From NCBI GenBank assembly GCA_964558395.1, contig CAZLDS010000004.1, positions 22,711-86,710 of the forward strand: DNA of 64,000 nucleotides, written 5' to 3'. Source of the stretch: CSP1-5 sp964558395 (GTDB lineage: Bacteria > Methylomirabilota > Methylomirabilia > Methylomirabilales > CSP1-5). The notes under the pieces are model-generated. The model was not told where the DNA came from. It made no database searches and saw only the letters and a list, made by a program, of their open reading frames with translations. Below are positions 62,631 through 64,000 of the stretch, one piece after another. The position numbers and the translations under genes are program-made. Positions within the stretch are counted from its first letter, which is position 1. Each line of letters starts with the position of its first letter.

Positions 62631-63226
62631 TCAGCTAGCGCCCTCCTCGCAAAACACCGTCCCCACCCTGCCCACCGCCATCCGGTACCACCCAGAGTGC
62701 CAAACTCTTATAGCCACTCAAACACCCGTTCAGTAAGGTAAGTCGCCCCGGCAGGACATCCTGGGAGCGCATCCTTCGAAGTAAAAGGGCCCCCGGCCGT
62801 TCTCCGACCGGAAGGGCGTTTGCGTCGGTGGTGCGTCGTCGATTCTACCTGACCGGTACAGGGGACATGATGCTCCCCCTCTACGCTTCTACGCACATTG
62901 TAAAATCAGAACTATGTTTTAAAAATAATCCGAGCCGGATACCCTGTAAATATGCAACCTTTTCATAACACGTCTTTTGACGGTCTAATCCGAAATGCAA
63001 GAATAAATTCATATGTTATTCACTAATGACTCTCATCCTCGTCCTTGTCAAGACCATTCGGTAATCCCTTTATACTATAAGGCCCTTCATTCAGTAATCG
63101 GGGGACAACACGTTTATTATATCAGGGAAATCTCTGGATTTGCCTGGGGAAAATCCCCCACGCCATAATTGCAGAAGGATGGACCCGGACCGGAGGTCAG
63201 GCTCTTGCGGCCAAAACGGAGGGAAA
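62631..63226. other. 596-bp AT-rich intergenic region
   Basis: No protein-coding frame is convincing; a 62-codon minus frame at 62708-62896 lacks any family signal. From about 62890 to 63140 the GC content drops sharply. This part contains promoter-like TTGACG and TATACT/TATAAG boxes and three spaced copies of ATTCnnTAAT (63018-63099). Confidence 0.45.
63018..63099 (+). repeat. three spaced copies of ATTCnnTAAT around a promoter-like box
   Basis: ATTCACTAAT at 63018, ATTCGGTAATC at 63056 and ATTCAGTAATC at 63089, in the same orientation. The last two are 33 bases apart (about three helical turns) and flank TATACT (63071-63076). They could be operator sites for a regulator. Confidence 0.45.
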
Positions 63227-63604
63227 CTAAATGCAGAAGGAGTTACGAATCACGCAGCAATCACCTGTACGTGCCAAGGTAATTGTTTTTAATTTTTCGC
63301 GCAAGTAACCGAATATTGATACGTCTCCACCATCCCACCACCCCTCGATTCTGCAAAAAACCCTCCCCTTTTGAATACGAAACGAAGTTCCATCAGGTCC
63401 ATCTGCTTCTCTATCGGCCCGCCAACCCTGCAACCCGCCCCCCGTCCGCGGTTGGGTACAACAATTCTCCCCCTGACGCCTCTGCAAGACCATTGCGCAG
63501 GCTTCCCGCAACTCATCAGCCGCTGTCGCGGAAGACGCTGACAGGCCGATGAGCAGTCCAACAATCAACGGTAGCAGTTTCGATTTCGTTGGAGACATAG
63601 TCAT
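63227..63604 (-). CDS. small secreted Cys-rich protein
   Basis: A 125-residue exported protein: signal peptide about residues 3-29 (cleaved after ATA), mature part of about 95 residues with six cysteines, including two CC pairs (ENCCTQ and GDCCVI). No family is recognised. The composition suggests a disulfide-stabilised or metal-binding periplasmic protein. There is no strong ribosome site at either ATG (63604 or 63598). It lies 81 bases downstream of msrB on the same strand, and its 3' end is overlapped by a short plus-strand frame. Confidence 0.5.
   Translation of the reverse strand: MTMSPTKSKLLPLIVGLLIGLSASSATAADELREACAMVLQRRQGENCCTQPRTGGGLQGWRADREADGPDGTSFRIQKGRVFCRIEGWWDGGDVSIFGYLREKLKTITLARTGDCCVIRNSFCI
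63231..63308 (+). CDS. possible 25-aa leader-type peptide
   Basis: A 25-codon frame with a strong ribosome site (GGAGGGAAACTAA before the ATG). It runs antisense to the end of the Cys-rich protein gene. The product is basic (MQKELRITQQSPVRAKV then IVFNFSRK). It could be a leader peptide, a decayed gene start or chance. Confidence 0.25.
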   Translation: MQKELRITQQSPVRAKVIVFNFSRK

Positions 63605-63685
63605 TGATTACGGCGGAAACGTTCGGTTCGCGGAGGCCGCGTGTTCCGCCGGACCTCAAGTGAGCGATTCGCTCGAGCCTGTGGG

Positions 63686-64000
63686 CTACCTTGGAATGAA
63701 CCTCAGCGCCACGCCGTTGTTGCACCAGCGCTGGCCTGTCGGCACCGGGCCATCGTTGAACACATGGCCCTGATGCCCCTGACAGCGGATGCAATGGTAT
63801 TCCGTCCGCGGCAGGAACAGTATGAAATCCCTCTTCGTCCCGACATGGCCGGGAATGTGGGTGAAGAAACTCGGCCATCCGGTTCTGCTGTCGAACTTCA
63901 TTTGGGACGTGAACAGTGGCAGCCCGCAACCGGCACAGACATACACACCCACCCGTTTCTCGTCGTTGAGCGCGCTGGAAAACGGCCGCTCCGTGCCTTC
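63686..64000 (-). CDS. msrB: peptide methionine-(R)-S-oxide reductase MsrB, partial
   Basis: The C-terminal 104 residues of MsrB, cut by the right edge of the window (the start lies beyond 64000). It repairs oxidised methionine. Visible features: the zinc-binding pairs CAGC and CIRC, the substrate-site phrases KFDSRTGWPSFF and TEYHCIRC, GHVFNDGP, and the catalytic Cys in RWCNNGVALRF. The catalytic residue is a TGC Cys codon, not selenocysteine, unlike the two redox proteins near 20-23 kb. Confidence 0.93.
   Translation of the reverse strand, partial: EGTERPFSSALNDEKRVGVYVCAGCGLPLFTSQMKFDSRTGWPSFFTHIPGHVGTKRDFILFLPRTEYHCIRCQGHQGHVFNDGPVPTGQRWCNNGVALRFIPR

Noticed and set aside
62700..62900. 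Possible cyclic-di-GMP or other riboswitch in the right intergenic region
   Set aside because: Some GC-rich inverted segments are present but no recognisable riboswitch core, and no downstream gene in the right orientation.

Overview
The window is about 60% GC, densely coded and Gram-negative in character: RND pumps, outer-membrane barrel proteins, lipoproteins with lipoboxes, and a two-component and sigma factor repertoire typical of deep-branching soil or subsurface bacteria. Gene content and style (acyl-CoA mutase operon, paired Hsp20 and tandem Usp genes, several sensors) would fit an NC10/Methylomirabilota- or Rokubacteria-like lineage, but that placement is inference. I saw no tRNA, rRNA, CRISPR array, insertion sequence or phage gene.

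Layout. 1-8.4 kb: a sulfite-oxidase-type molybdoenzyme (+), a tandem small-heat-shock pair with a clear sigma70 promoter, a B12-dependent acyl-CoA mutase operon (ligase, large subunit, B12 subunit) whose active-site residues point to 2-hydroxyacyl-CoA rather than methylmalonyl-CoA, a secreted Lys/Glu-rich protein and a receiver-PilZ protein. 8.5-18 kb, all minus strand: CLC channel, two double-domain Usp proteins, hpt, a nuclease-like protein, a pyrE-like gene, a GNAT, an MFS transporter, a zinc-ribbon receiver and thrB. 18-19.6 kb: an NtrC-type regulator without its DNA-binding domain, flanked by remnants of two other response regulators.

19.8-24.1 kb holds the most interesting locus. An ECF sigma factor, a zinc anti-sigma factor, CcdA and a TlpA-like thioredoxin lie on the minus strand, and a DUF3179 protein diverges on the plus strand. 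Both the thioredoxin and the DUF3179 gene are interrupted by one in-frame TGA, in each case exactly at the first Cys of the CxxC motif, and a hairpin follows each TGA. Both are best read as selenoproteins (UxxC). The sigma operon and the DUF3179 gene share the same element, GGGAATA-N17-GTT, in the divergent intergenic region. Together they look like an ECF-controlled extracytoplasmic thiol/selenol redox module.

24.2-43.3 kb, all plus strand: a methyltransferase, glycosyltransferases, two radical SAM/SPASM proteins, a DoxX-like protein, a PQQ-type beta-propeller, NADH dehydrogenase II, an HD-GYP sensor, a membrane sulfatase/phosphotransferase-fold protein, a YVTN propeller lipoprotein, a VTT membrane protein with a flavoprotein disulfide reductase, a DUF2064 nucleotidyl/glycosyltransferase and a Nudix hydrolase. 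This suggests glycan/envelope synthesis mixed with redox housekeeping.

43.3-62.6 kb, all minus strand: an envelope export region with a MacB-like ATPase-permease and adaptor, two large RND transporters separated by a miniature adaptor lipoprotein, secreted proteins (one with PepSY), an LbtU-like coiled-coil porin, a receiver-only regulator, and a NarL-type regulator with its PAS histidine kinase. The right edge has an AT-rich intergenic region with spaced direct repeats, a small Cys-containing secreted protein and a partial msrB running off the window.
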